Shown: piece after piece, positions 34,807 to 48,600 of the stretch
Numbering within the stretch: the first letter of the stretch is position 1
Layout: each line of letters starts with the position of its first letter
Assembly: GCA_022575985.1 (NCBI GenBank)
Contig: JAKSXM010000288.1
Location: 6,165,501 to 6,229,500 of the forward strand
Source of the DNA: Anagrus nilaparvatae
Lineage: Eukaryota > Arthropoda > Insecta > Hymenoptera > Mymaridae
Direction: 5' to 3'
Length of the DNA stretch: 64,000 nt
Notes under the pieces: generated by a model
The model's input: only the letters and a program-made list of their open reading frames with translations
What the model was told of the DNA's origin: nothing
Database searches by the model: none
Program-made: the position numbers and the translations under genes

Positions 34807-35030
34807 ATAGTATATTACGGTCCCAGGCCAGAAAAATAAAGAATGGCCCAAATCGTACGTAAATTACCTTCCGAGGCGAAGCCGAGGATGGTAAACTGCG
34901 ATTTGGGTCATTCTTTGTTTATGGCCGAGGATTGTACAAAATTTTTCTGCGACTGTGGCGAGAAAATACGTCTTTGCCGGACGCGCAGCTTCCGGGAAAT
35001 ACGTACTTTCGGGCCGCATTACAGAAAAAA
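34807..35030. repeat. 200-bp dispersed repeat, copy 2, with A-rich tail
   Basis: Almost identical to 23826-24021 from AGTATATTACGGTCC to CGGGCCGCA, then an A-run. The A-tail and lack of the long inverted arms seen around copy 1 suggest the 200-bp unit can move by itself, or that copy 1 is this unit inside a larger element. It sits between the convergent BTB and Bap170 genes. Confidence 0.8.
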
Positions 35031-36511
35031 AAAATAATTAAAAGAGAAAAAATAAAATAAGTTTAAATTTACAAGATTTTTTTTTCCCTAAAAGCTTAAT
35101 ATTTAATAAAGTACTTTATATTTACATTTTTTTTATGTAATACAAAGGAATTTTTATTTAATTGATAATTAAACTTTTTGCACATTTGATCCGTCATCAT
35201 TTAAATAATTCTTACACATATGCCATAGCTCTGATAAATAAAAGAAAAATGCATTTTGCTTAAATGAATTACAAATATTTACAAATATTTATATTTTTAA
35301 TCGAGTTGTTCGCTTCGTTTGTAACTTTTTTATTACACAATATATAATATTTATATCAAGTTATACATTTTTTTTTTACAAAATTTTTAAACATGTTCAC
35401 GTTCATTTACCCTTTTTAATTCATTCAAAAATTTACTTTTTCTCGATATTACTTAAATATAAATGATAATTACATAAATGCAATTTATGTCCAATAATCA
35501 TATAAAAAAAATGAAATTATATGTACCACATTTACACTTAAAAGATAAAAAATTTTTTTTCGATTAATCTTAATAATTAAATTTTAATTCATTTTTATTA
35601 AAATATAAATGAATTTTTCTTTTGTATATACACCATTTGATGGTAAAGAAAAATAATTGGATTTCATAAAAAAAGATAGAAATATGATATTAATTAAATT
35701 TTATGTATAAAATAGGAAAAAAAAATAAAGAAGAAAATTTATCGCTATACAGTTTGTATGTAAATGAAGTCGTATAGAAATTTATAATTAAAAACAAAGA
35801 GAGTCGTTTATCTAAACACATGCGTGTTATTTCGCATATTAATTGTAATTGCAATATGCAAAATTAAAAATAGTAAGTGATAAATACACTTTGTTTTAAT
35901 AAAAAAATTCAATAAAAATGACTTTCTTAAGACTTCAATAATTTTCTCAAAAAAAAATAGACTTAGAAGACTTTTAAAAAAAAATAATTTTATAAAAAAA
36001 ACGTCATCTTAATACAAGATAATATTAAACTAAATTGTCCATACAGAAATATATACTTATTTAACATTTTTCTTCCAAACATCATCTTCTATATTTTAAT
36101 AATCTTCATTTTTTTACACACTTTTTATTAGAAAAAACATTTTTTCGCGATTAATGAGAAAATAAATAATTATTAAATCTGAAACATTTTATTTTTGTTT
36201 ATTTATCACTAATTAATGATCTCTTATTTTAAATCACTTATTTTTATTTATTTTTTTCACCATTTCTTTGAAATCATAAGTTCTCTCTCACTTAGAATGC
36301 ACTAATAATAATTTTTATACAATCCCATAAATAAAGGATTTATTGGCAAATTACTTTTGCCCAGTAAGATTATAGGCCTCATCAGTTTCATGTCTTTTTT
36401 ATACGAAATATGGAACATCATTTTGTTTTTTGTGTAAGTAAAATAATTAACATCCATTCTTAGTATTGAATTTTATAACCGAGTTGATCCAATGCTCGAG
36501 TTTTTAGTTTT
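35031..36511. other. AT-rich DNA between convergent genes, probable Bap170 3' UTR near its right side
   Basis: No coding segment. A second minus-strand AATAAA (TTTATT at 36339-36344) could end a longer 3' UTR. Confidence 0.4.
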
Positions 36512-36517
36512 TTTATT
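36512..36517 (-). terminator. Candidate poly(A) signal of Bap170
   Basis: Minus-strand AATAAA only 22 bases after the stop; it would give a very short 3' UTR, so the alternative at 36339-36344 may be the used one. Confidence 0.3.
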
Positions 36518-36538
36518 TAAAGATTTCCTTTAAAAAGG

Positions 36539-36659
36539 TCACCTATGACCACTGCTACTTTGTTCATTCATATCATAAAGAACTTGTGCAATCGTCCTTG
36601 ATGACTCAACGTTACTCAAAGCTACACCAGCCAAATGTGGCTCATATGCTCTTAGATGT
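36539..36659 (-). CDS. Bap170: Bap170 terminal coding exon
   Basis: Completes the Arg codon; [19 protein letters not shown] then [20 protein letters not shown] and TGA (36539-36541). The conserved C-terminus confirms that the gene's 3' end is complete. Confidence 0.93.
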
Positions 36660-39600
36660 CTGTAAATTAAATAAAAATTCATCATTTGAAGTATATTACA
36701 AACATTTTAAATTATTTTCTTACCTTCTGCCATGGGCAGAATATATGACTAGGTTTCTGAGTATAAGAGCTGCAGTCAAACGAATACTTTTAGTTACAGG
36801 GCCTTCGTTGTCATCCTGAAAATTAGGATTTTTTTTTTATTTTTTTTTTTAATCTTATATTAATCATTTATAAAACAAAACAAATTAACTAAACATTAAT
36901 TTAAACTTTAAAAATAAATTTTTATCAACATAATTTCATTGCTTATAAGCTAAAAATGCATTAAAATAAAGCTCAAACAATTTAAACTCTTATGTTTTTA
37001 TATAAGCAAATGAATTTCGTGCTTTGTATTTTACAGTGTCAAATGAAAAAAATGATTAAATTAATTGTGCATTAATTACATTAAACGCATGCTAAAAATA
37101 AAAATGAAAAACCAAAAATGAAAATTTTTCTATAAATGATTGATGTTTTAAAAATTTTTTTAAATAGCTTGAATAAACGAAGATATTTTGGCAAGATTTG
37201 GTATAATTATAATTTTTTATTATGAAAAATTACAAGTATGCCAAAGTACATTATTTGTTATCGGTATAAACAAAAAGCTATTAAAATCGTTTTTGAAAAA
37301 TCTTGAAGTGCCACAAAAAAGGTAAAGAGATTATATATTTTTCTTAGGCATTTAAAACTTCATTGCACTTGCCAATTTCCTGTATGCATACAATAAATTA
37401 ATAAACTTTTCTAATTAAATAATGAACCATAAATTTTGAATTCTTGGTTGTGATTGGTTTTTTATAATAATAACTTACGTTTGTTATTACCAAATGTTAT
37501 CAAAATCTCTTCGCTACTTAAAACACCTAAGAAAATTTATCTAAAATTTTGTAACTAATAATTTTAAAAAATCCTAAATGATACTAATTATTTAGCTTAA
37601 TGAATAGTATAACTGTAAACTGAAAAAAACTAATTATTTGTAATGTAAAAAAAAAAATGTGTTAAAGCTTTTGATGAAAAACATAATGAGGAAAAAATAC
37701 ATGCCGAAGGAAAAGTGATGACTATCGATTGAGGGAAGTGAAAAAAATCATGAAACGCAAAAAGACAACAAAAAAAAAAATAGTTTTTTAAAGCGAACAC
37801 GTAATGCAGCACACAAGTTTCACTATAAATGCGAGGCAATAAAAATGATTATTGCAGTAAATGCATTCTTTTTTTTTGAATCTATCTCGTCGTTACCTGT
37901 TCAGGTGGAGGATTTTGCCCGGATCTTTGGGATGAGGAGCTAGTTGTGGCCGCAGCTGGTTTTGTTGGCTTTTGCTGCTTTGCCAAGAGAACAAGAAATT
38001 TTTATTGTTAACTCAGAGACATTTTTTTTATCAGATGATTAATTTCTTTTAAATTTTATGTCTCATATTTTAATAAAAGGGATATATAGCAATTTAAATT
38101 AATTTGTAATTTTTTAATGCTTATTCTTACCATCAATTCTTTTGGATTCACAAATTCCAAAGCATGTCTCTTAATGGCATGAAGAGCTGCATTTGGTGCA
38201 TATCCAGGGTGACTCGATGTTGGATTTATTGTGGTGGAAATTTCTGTTTTTCCTGATGCTGTTAGCTGTTTTCTTCTGTTTAACATTGTCTGAAAAATTA
38301 AAAATTTAATTAAAAAAGGTAAAACTACAGTTATAAAAATACCTATGCAACATTTAATTTTAACAAACCTCTGGATTACAGTGCCTGTCATATAAATGTG
38401 TCATTATTGAAAATTTTCTTCTTTTTAAATTGTCACAATTTGGCCACAAACATAATACTTCTTCTGTTCCACTTGGGCAATGTGTTTTTGTCACATGCAA
38501 GTATACTTCTTGTGACGTTTTAAATTGTCTATATAAAAAAAAATAAAATATTTGAAAAAATTCATTAATTTAATTTAGTTAACTTAACATACTTTAAACA
38601 TCCTCTCCATTCGCATAAAAATGCATTAGGATCAATTTTAATTGTGATGGTTTTAGGGGCAGCAACGTTTTCTTGATTACTAGCAGTTGTTTTATTATCA
38701 AAATTCTCTGTGGAAGTAGATGAGCTTACTGTTTTTACAGTTTTTATGTTTGATTTACATTGATTTCCTTGTGATACAATTTGGAGGGGTGTAGAAGGCC
38801 TTGTAACTGATGATGAATTAGGTGTTGTTGAGGCTACTGTTACAATTTTTGTTCCTTTATTTGTAGTCGCCGTTTGTTGTGATGCATTAATAACTTGGTG
38901 CGTTATTTGTTGAGTATCTGTTTGTGTTGTAGTTTGTTGGGATACCATTTGTTGAGTCACTACTTGTTGAGTCATTGTTTGTCCTTGAGAAAATGTTACT
39001 GTTTGAACATTTTGTGTACCAGGATTACTAACAATTATTGAGGCTTGAGGTCCTGTATTGGTTGTTGTACCTTGGACCATTGGCCTTGAAACCTAAAATA
39101 AAAATATTAAGGAAAATTATCGTACAATTCATAAAAATTGTGTATATATATATGTTTATCATTTAAAATTAACCTGAGTTACAACAACTTGTTGCCCTTG
39201 AGGTGTAACAGCAACCATTTTTTGAGTGGTTTGTTGTGCAGCGGCCTGAGGTTGTAGTATAATAATAGTTTTTGCACCTGTGCCTTGCTGCTGTGAAGTT
39301 TGTGCAACTAATACAGTTTGAGCTTGACCTTGAACTAATGCAGTTTGGGGTTGAGCAAGTACATAATTTTGGCCTGGTACACTACCAGAGACAACATATT
39401 GCAATTGTCCATTGACATTTTGTTGCAATAAAACTTGGGGTTGCATTTGGGGTGGTCGTCCCTTAACTGCTCCAGGAATTAAAACTTGATTGTTTGACTG
39501 TACAACTATTTGTCTAGGCGCTGCTACAATTAAACCTTGCTGTTGTAATTGCTGTTGAATTTGTTGTTGAGCAAGGGCAGCCATTTGTTGTTGCTGGATT

Positions 39601-42600
39601 TGCTGTTGCTGCAGCTGTTGTTGTTGTTGCTGTTGTTGTTGTTGTTGTTGTTGTTGTTGCTGCTGCTGTTGTTGTTGTTGCTGCTGCTGTTGTTGCTGTT
39701 GAATTATTTGTTCTTGACTTACAACAATTTGGTTGATTGGTACTTGATTGACTGTTAATAATAATTATAATTATGAAAAGAAGAGATTAAAAAGTTAATA
39801 AATAAATAAAAACCTACCAGGTGCTTCAGTTTCACTTTTAATTTCTAATTTGATAGGTTTAGTTTCTTCTTTAATGGGTACATCATCAAAATCTGTTTCA
39901 TCATCAATAATATCTGCAGCAAGTGCAGCATAAAGATTGGCTGCAGTAGAGGAAACTGTTGCCTTTTCACCATCTTTGTCATCATCTTGATCTTCCGATT
40001 TACTACTTGATACTGATGACTCTGCATTTGCTGAATCAAGTGCCATTTCTGGAGATGTAGTACCATTAGCATATTTTAATTTTTTAGCATCTACTTCTCC
40101 TATGTTAGCTAAAGATCTTTTAAAACCACGAGGTGCTTCTATTAAGGAATCTTCCGATATTTCAGCCTTTATTTTAATTTCTCCATGTTCTATTTTTAAA
40201 GCTTTTTTAATGTGATTTTCAACAATATCTTTTTTGCCACCTAATATACCATTCATTATTGGTTCTTTTTCAACTTTCCTTTCTAAAAGATCAGCTAACA
40301 TCATACTTTGTAATGGTTTTTCTTTAGATTCAATAGATGCAGAGTCTTTTGAAGAACCATCATCTTGAGTATCAATATCTAAATTATTGGGTACACCATT
40401 TAGAAGAATACCTTCGAAGCTAGTTAATGAATTTTCTTCTTCGGCACCTGCACCAGAACAATCTCTACTTCCTCCTATACCACTACTTGAAGCTAAAGAA
40501 TTATTAGTGGAATTGGAATCTTCGGTTACCGGTGTAGAAACTTGCCTTTGATTAGTTCTATTTACAATAATAGTTGTTGGAGTACCTGTTGATTGAGTTG
40601 GTCGAGAAACTCGAATCATGGAAGATAAATGGTTTTCAGGAATATTTGCTACAATTTGACCTAGGGGCAGTTGAATTTGAGCAGCTTGAACCATTTGGTT
40701 GGCATCGCTGCTTATTACATCAGACTGAAAATTTTTAAATAGCAAAAAAATACATATAAATATTAACCTAAATAATTCTTAAAAATAAAAATTTCTTTTT
40801 TTATGTTTACCTTTTCACAATTATTTGTCATATAAAATTTGGCTCCATTCAACCTCTGCACTTTTTTTGTAACTTTTACTTTATTCTTGGCATTACCTTT
40901 TTGAGTTCCTGTAGTTAGTATAGTTGCAGGCGTTGAACTTTGGACAACATTAGTTAATTGCTGTTGAAGTAGCTTTTGCTGCTGTTGCTGTTGACGTTGT
41001 GCAACCTAGTTGATAAAATAGTTAAAGAAATAAATTTTAAACGTTTTTTTTTTTTAAAGTACTATTCTTGCTAAAGTTTTTTCTTTAAAAAATACCTTCT
41101 TGACTAAATATTCTAATTATAATTCAATTTTTTAAGCCCTGCATTTAAAGCTTGTTTCAAAATGTATAAATTTTTTTTCAAAAATGGGAAAATAAATAGA
41201 AAAATTTAAGAAATAAATTAATTTTTAAAAATAATTAAAAAAAATAATAAAAAGTATTTGATTTATAAAATTCTTTGTTATTATACAAGTAAATTTCAGT
41301 ATTTGATTTATTAACTTGGTTTACCCGAAAATTTATATAGTATTTTAAAATTTTATGCAGAACTTAATAAATAAATATAACTTAAATATGAGTAAAAAAA
41401 CAAAAATGCAAAAACATAAAAAACAAAGAAATCTATTCTGATGAAATAAATCATAAGTAATAAAATTATAGAAACAAAACATTGAATAATTTATGATAAA
41501 ATCAAAAATCCATGCTGTTTTAATTTAGTTTTTTAAGTAAGTTTAAGGCGAAATAGATAATAATAAAAATAAGAAAACTTTGAAAAAAAAAAAGAAACAA
41601 ATTTTTTACTACGTAAGTTTAAGTTTCCTTTAAAAACAGTTTGAAGTCTACAGATCACACTCATAAAAAAAACGGTTATTTTAAATCTTATTTGATTAAT
41701 TAAAAGTCAATTCATTGAAAGTATCATGCGATAAAAGAACGCTTCATTATTTCAGGCAAATTCGTTAAACCTGTTATTATTTAATCGTTTAATATACTGA
41801 ACAACTACTGACCTCGTGACACCGACCATGAAATAGGTACTATTAATAATTTACATTTTTTCTAGTATTTATTAAAACAACTAACTTATATACCTATTTT
41901 AAATTCATGTAAAAGTTTAAAAAGTCTATTTTCATAAGTTAAAACAAGGACAGTTTTTTAACAGAATATGTTCAAGCCCAACTAATTATATTAAAATTTT
42001 GTATGATCTCAAAAAAACATTCTGTAGACAAATAAATATAAAGTAAAGTTATAGATGTGATTACGTTATAGTATTTATAAGTTCAAAATAGTTATTTACT
42101 CAAATGAAGTTGATTTAAACATAGAACATGTTTATAGGCAGGGGTACCCTGGGAATCCGAAAATCATGGAGGGGGGATCAAAAGTGTGCTATTTAATGGG
42201 GGGAGGCTAAATAGGACTTGTAATAATTCAGGTTTAAAGGGACTTAGAATAATACGGGTTTATCAGAATAATTTGAGTTTATAATCTTAACAACTAGCAA
42301 AGGTGATATTAAAAATTATAAAAATAGCAAATTGTATTTTAATGTTGCGTAACATTTATGCATAGAATATATTATATTAATACATTATACCCAGCCCCCA
42401 GCTATAGTAAACATGTTCCATGCATTTAGGTTTACACAAACCGGTTATAAGTTTTTTTATAAAGTTGTTTTGAAAATTGGTGGTTTAAAATTTTCTAATT
42501 AATTGAGTTATTAGGGAAATAGAGAATTAGAGCTCTAATCTAACTTAAATTTTATAACTTTTCTGTTAACTTGTGTTTTATCCATTTACTTGTATTCCTC

Positions 42601-45600
42601 ATTCTACGAATACATTCAATTTCCCAAAAAAGTAATAGGTCAATTTGAAACTACGAATTTTTCTCCTGATTTATTTTAACAAAAATTGAAAATTTTAGCT
42701 TTATGGAACAAATCACCATAATGGAGATTGTACAATGTCTAGAAACTATTAATCTAACTAGGCAAAATGCTTCAAAAAAGTACTTGTATATTTAAATAAT
42801 TCTGAGTATTAAAAAAAATAACTAAAAAAAATATATAAAAATATTAAAAAAATGAATAATATCTTTACGTTTATACAGATTCTAAAATATTTACACTTCT
42901 TTTTTTAGAATTATAAAAGTACCTGATTGTTTGTTATTATTAACTGGTTGGCATTGATGCTAGATGCAATACTAGTATTTGTTATATTACAGGTAGCAGA
43001 AGACACACAACTTTCAACGGCACTGGGCATGCAGTCGCCGCTGACTGTTACCTTTGTAGCCAAAAGGCTTTTAATTATTGAAGTAGAAGTAGCTGCACGT
43101 AGGTCTTCTTTAACAATAACTTGAATTTGTTGTTGTTTTTGTGGCTGCTGTTGAGGTTGATGATCTTGCATGACTTGTTGTGTTTGAACTTGTACAATAC
43201 TACCCAGCAAAGCTTGACTTAAATGCGGATGTGCAACTGATACCTAATTTTTTTAAATTTAATATTAAAATTTGCTTTTTTTAAGTTTAAGAGGAATAAA
43301 TAATAATTAAAATATCGTATTTAGGTAAATTGTACTAATTTTAATTAAATTTATTCTAAAAAATTCAGCTATTAATTAATTAATTGAAATTATAAAATAA
43401 TATTAATTTTACTACATTTAAAATAGATTATAAAGTTCCGACACCAATTCATTGAGAAGGAAGTTGTATTAAAATGGGAAAAAGATGTGGTCCAGAGTTT
43501 TTGAGCAGGTCAATAGAGCAAATAAATAATTTTTTTCTTCGCGAAATGATATTAAAAATTTAACTTATAAAACATGCAAAATGCATTTAAATTGAATATG
43601 TTTAATAATGATGAACTTGTATTGAATATAAAATAAGCAGTTGTAAAATAAAATTTATAAAAATTGACAGTGAACTATTTTTTTAAGTTTTTATTCAAAA
43701 TTTAAAGAAAAATATTACTTATTGAATAAAAACTTTATACTTTCATTCATTTTTAATTAAAAATTATGTTAATGTTTATAAAATGATGTAATAAAATTTT
43801 TACATGCCTAGCACCAATTACCAAAATTTATAAATATATTGTTAAAGCAAGATGTACCTACTAGATGCTAAAAAAATATACAACATCGAGATTATGTGAT
43901 CAAATTTAATATAATTATTATATATATGTTTAAAACAAGAACAATTAAAAAATAAAGTTATTCATTTTTCTTGTAACTGAAAAAGAAAGCATCTACTCTG
44001 ACCCACCTGACTCTTTGACTCTATAACGTTGGTTTGCGGAATTTGATTAGCATTAGGATTATTAGGACAATTGGTTTTAGGTGGTGCAGATAGTTGAGCT
44101 TTTAATATAGGGGATGAAGGTGCTCTTAATTGAGCAGCAGAAATTTGAATTTCAGTTTGGGAATTATCTGACGTAGGTTTAACTGAATGGACAATACGAT
44201 GTTGTACGGGATGCACCTTTACTGGAGTTCCATTGTTGCTTATCGTTGAAGTTTCACTGGTTGTAGATGTTTGTAAAATGGTTGATTGATTTGGATAAAC
44301 TACTGTTCCAGGATTTTCTCTTAACCGCATACCTTCATAATATGAACTTCCACTTCCATCCTCTGTCTGTGTATTTGGTCCCACACTTGCACCAAAGACA
44401 GACCTGAAAAATACAATATTTACATCCATTTTAACGTTTAAAAAAATATTTTAACAATATATTTTATTTATTTATAAATATTTTACCTAACACATCTAGG
44501 AAAATGAATTGGAGCAATAACACCTCTTCTTCCAATTTTGGTACAGCCTGTCAGATACCGTTTATATAATTCTTCCTGCTCAATTTTTTCTCCAGAAGCA
44601 AGTTCAAATGTAGCTTTTAACCAGCCAAGAGCAAATTGTTCATTTTCTTGAATAATTAGTTGATGAGCATGCTGTTGCTGTAACGAATTAGCTGCTGCTA
44701 CAGCTGCTGCCTCTTTAGCACCTATAATTTGGACAAATTTTAAATAAATTTTATGAAAAAATAATTTGAATTTGTATTTAATGTTTTTTGTATGTCCTTA
44801 GTTTTAATATCAATTAGAACTTGTATTCTAACATCTATTCAAAGTGATCTTAAGGAGTTAGGAGGGTAAATAGAAATATCCACATTACCGACGCTATTTT
44901 TTTTTTATAATTTGCAGTTTAAAATAAAATTAGTCGTAAAAATATTAAAAAAATGTGTATATATGTAATATTATTGCAAAAAAAAGTTATTTTAATTTTA
45001 TAAATTATGGAAAAACATTATTATTTTAGGTTATGTTACTTACTAAAACTTGGTTTTTACCGAATAATTAATGATTGAATGTGGTAACCTAGATAAAATA
45101 AATTGGAAATATAATCTTTGACAATTTATTTATGATATTTAATTAGTTTCATCTCCCTGTGTCATCACTATCATACTTTTTGTAAGCTCCAAATATGAAT
45201 TTCCATAAGAGCAATGTTCAACTGCCTATTTTTAATTTGCAATAAAATGAAAATTAATGTGGTAACAAAGGTAAAACCAAGTTCTATTCAACTTTAAAAA
45301 TGTTTAAATTTAATAATTTTGCAGTTTCATTCAGTTCTGTCATCATTTTTATTTACCCTCCTAACTCCTTAAAATCAAAATTAATTTCAAACAAACCATT
45401 AAAACAATTGAGCATTCTCATCTAATAAAACAAATCTTTAAAAACAATTAAGTTGAGTGGACCATATGTTATTTTCTAAATTAATAATTTAAATAAAACT
45501 AGTTATAAGTGATAAGCAAAGACATGATTAAACCTATACAAAGGTTTATTAGTTTCAAAAGGTGTATATATTGAATTAATTCTGTAAACCTTCCACTCAG

Positions 45601-48600
45601 AGTAGGGCAAATATAAATTGTATTAATTTCTTTGTTGTACTTATTATTGTCTTTTTTAGGAAATTACCAATTTGCTACAATGACTCATAATTGAATGATC
45701 AATGAGCTACTTAAAGCTAGGCTCTGAAAACCAAGCATATTGGTTTTGTGCCCGGGTCACCTTTTTTATAACATATACCTTATACTATTGTTCGAATTTT
45801 TTTTCATTACATGCAAGTATTATTTTATAATTTACTTACGTGCTGATTTCCCAGGAGTAGATGGCCTCGTATTTGTAGAAGCAATAGCAGTTTTAACAAC
45901 TGTAGTAACAGGGGTAGTAGTTTGTGAAATTGAAGAACCCGAAGTTTGTATTTGCACAGAATTTTGTGATTGAAATTGTGCTTGTGAAACAAGCACTGGA
46001 ATTTGTATTTGTGTTTGTGAATCTGTTTTAAATCTCGTATTTTGTATCTGTGGATGTGTTTGTACTTGAATAATAGTTTGAACTGGTTGAGATTGCGTTT
46101 GAGCTGGACTAGGTATTCTAGTGATTGGCGTAGGTACTCGAGATAAAGCAGATGGATTTGAGTTGTTAGTGATAATGGTATTTGTTGATGTAGATGTCAT
46201 CATAATTGTATCCTTAGAATTAGGTACATGATTAGAGACTACTTGGACTTGTTGCGGAGGCGCAGGTGATAAGGACTGTTAAAATATAAATATTGTCAAT
46301 AATCGTAACAAAAAAAAATGTGAAAAACAGTAATAAATTTAAAAAATATTCTTCTTACCGTATGATGATGCTGCATGTGATTTTGTGATTGTGTTTGTTG
46401 ATGAGCTTGTGTTAATCTATGAGTTTGGTCTTGATTTTGTTGAGTCTGAGGTATTCTTTGCTGTTGCTCTTGTGATTGCGCTAATCTTTGTTGCTGATCT
46501 TGTGATACAGGTACAGTAGAGACAGTTTCAACAACTCGCATTAATATACAAGCTTTGGGTCCATAACTTTGTGCTTCCACTGTTACTAAAGCGACAAGAG
46601 TATCAATAGCACCGCGTACCCGCGCGACGCTTGTACATGGTCTCTCGCCAAGCGAAGTCAATGCATATAAACACTCAAGTGTATAAACCAATAAAGCAAT
46701 ATCACTTAAAGCTAAAAACCTGCATATTACTTCATAAACAGAATGATCCAATGATAACGTTAATACATCTTCATTTACATCTTGTTGGCTGATTTTATTG
46801 AGTATCTCCATGCAAGACATAATAATAAATCTATCTTGTGAATCAATACCTTTTGATACACTGGTTAACATAAGTTTACGCAATCTTTCGTCAATTTCTT
46901 TAAGAACAATTTTATTAGCTATGTTACCTAATGTATCAAAACCAAGTTGATGTAAATTACTCCATCTTGCTCTGACACAGAGTAAGATGAAACGAAGAAA
47001 ACTAGGAGTTTTTCCTAATATTTCTGCATTTTCAGGTATAAAGCTTAAATTTCTTAGTATAGAGGCTATTTGTAGTACTCTTTGACCATACGGGTCTTGT
47101 GTACCTAGCGTTCTACCAACACAGAATAAATCTTTATCTTCTTCTTCAAATTTAATAGAATTTTGATTTTGATCATGGAAGCCAACTGAGTCATTTAAAA
47201 TTTCAATGTCTGGATGTCTGCCACATTCAGATAAAATTTGTAATTCATCATCATCTAATATAGAAACGACTTCCATAGGTTCACTATTAGAAGTATCATC
47301 GTTATTTATTTTTCTGTGATTTGGTTTATTTTTATCATTTTCTTTTCTCCTTGGTACTTTATGAGCTGTAGGAGATGGTTTTTTAACAAAACATCTTTCA
47401 TCCGTAAGATCTAATACATCTTGTGAATCAAGAACATCTTGCCAAAATGAATTAATTGAATAATTTCTTATCCTAGAGTAAACATCATGAAATACTTGTC
47501 TTGTACCATTATTATCATAAACACCAGCATGTGCTAATAAATAATTAACCAATCTTGGATATTTATCTAATCTTAATGTATGTTTACCCTCATTCGATAA
47601 TAATGTACAAACATTAATGGCAAAATCTTGTTCATTTGGCAATGGTGATAATAATGATAGGGCAAGTTTATCGTAACTACTTGGTTTATATAAATTTGAC
47701 GATAAACCATTGTATTCTCTTAATGATTCTGGAAAAAACAAAATAATAATTAATTAATCAATTATTTAATTTAATAAAACTTTTTTAGCAGAAGACAATA
47801 AATTTATTGAATAGTTTGTAATAAGATGATATATTTTTTTTCCATACTATATTAGAATTTAAAAACAAATATTAATTCATAGCAACTTGACAAATTGAAG
47901 AGTCAATGCTGTATTAAATGCTATATCTTACAGATCCTATTTTTATATCATAAAATTTATTAATAGCTCCCTTGTTTATGATTGTAAAATTTATGTGAAG
48001 ATTTTATTTTATATTGATGTTAATTGTTCAATTTTGCATAATTTTAATTTATAATTAAAATTATTTTTTTAAATATTAACAATTGTATATAAAGGAATTA
48101 TTTGTTTTTACAATGAAGGGTTTAAAATTAAAAATTTTAATCTTTGTATGTAAAATTTGGGGTTTCGAGAATTCAGGTGAATCGTTTGTTTGCTGATGCA
48201 TGATTTATTATGGAACCCACGTAAAAAGACGTAAAAGACATTACCCTCGTTATTACTCACGTAATAATAAACTTACTTCAGTAAGCTTACCCAAAATTAA
48301 GCTAAATCTTTTTACGTGGGAAATTAGCCTGACAGTTATTTTAAAAAATTGCTTGAATTTTTGATTACCGTCTGAAATTAGTTGTCATTCTTCAAAAAAA
48401 AAAAAAAAAAAAAAAAAAAATAAGATTCCCAGAATCGAGTACAGAATTATAGTTCTTTTATTTACTCCTAAGTACTGCCCGATCCGAAAAGACACAGGGA
48501 ATTCCATGCTTGATTGTGTGGCCCTCTATATGATTTCCATAGGGGAACCCCTATGGAAATGGAACGGGAATCCCTAGTGGCCCATGTATGGAACTAGCGG

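Noticed and set aside
39549..39758. Poly-Leu ORF on the plus strand
   Set aside because: Complement of the CAG/CAA glutamine tract of Bap170.
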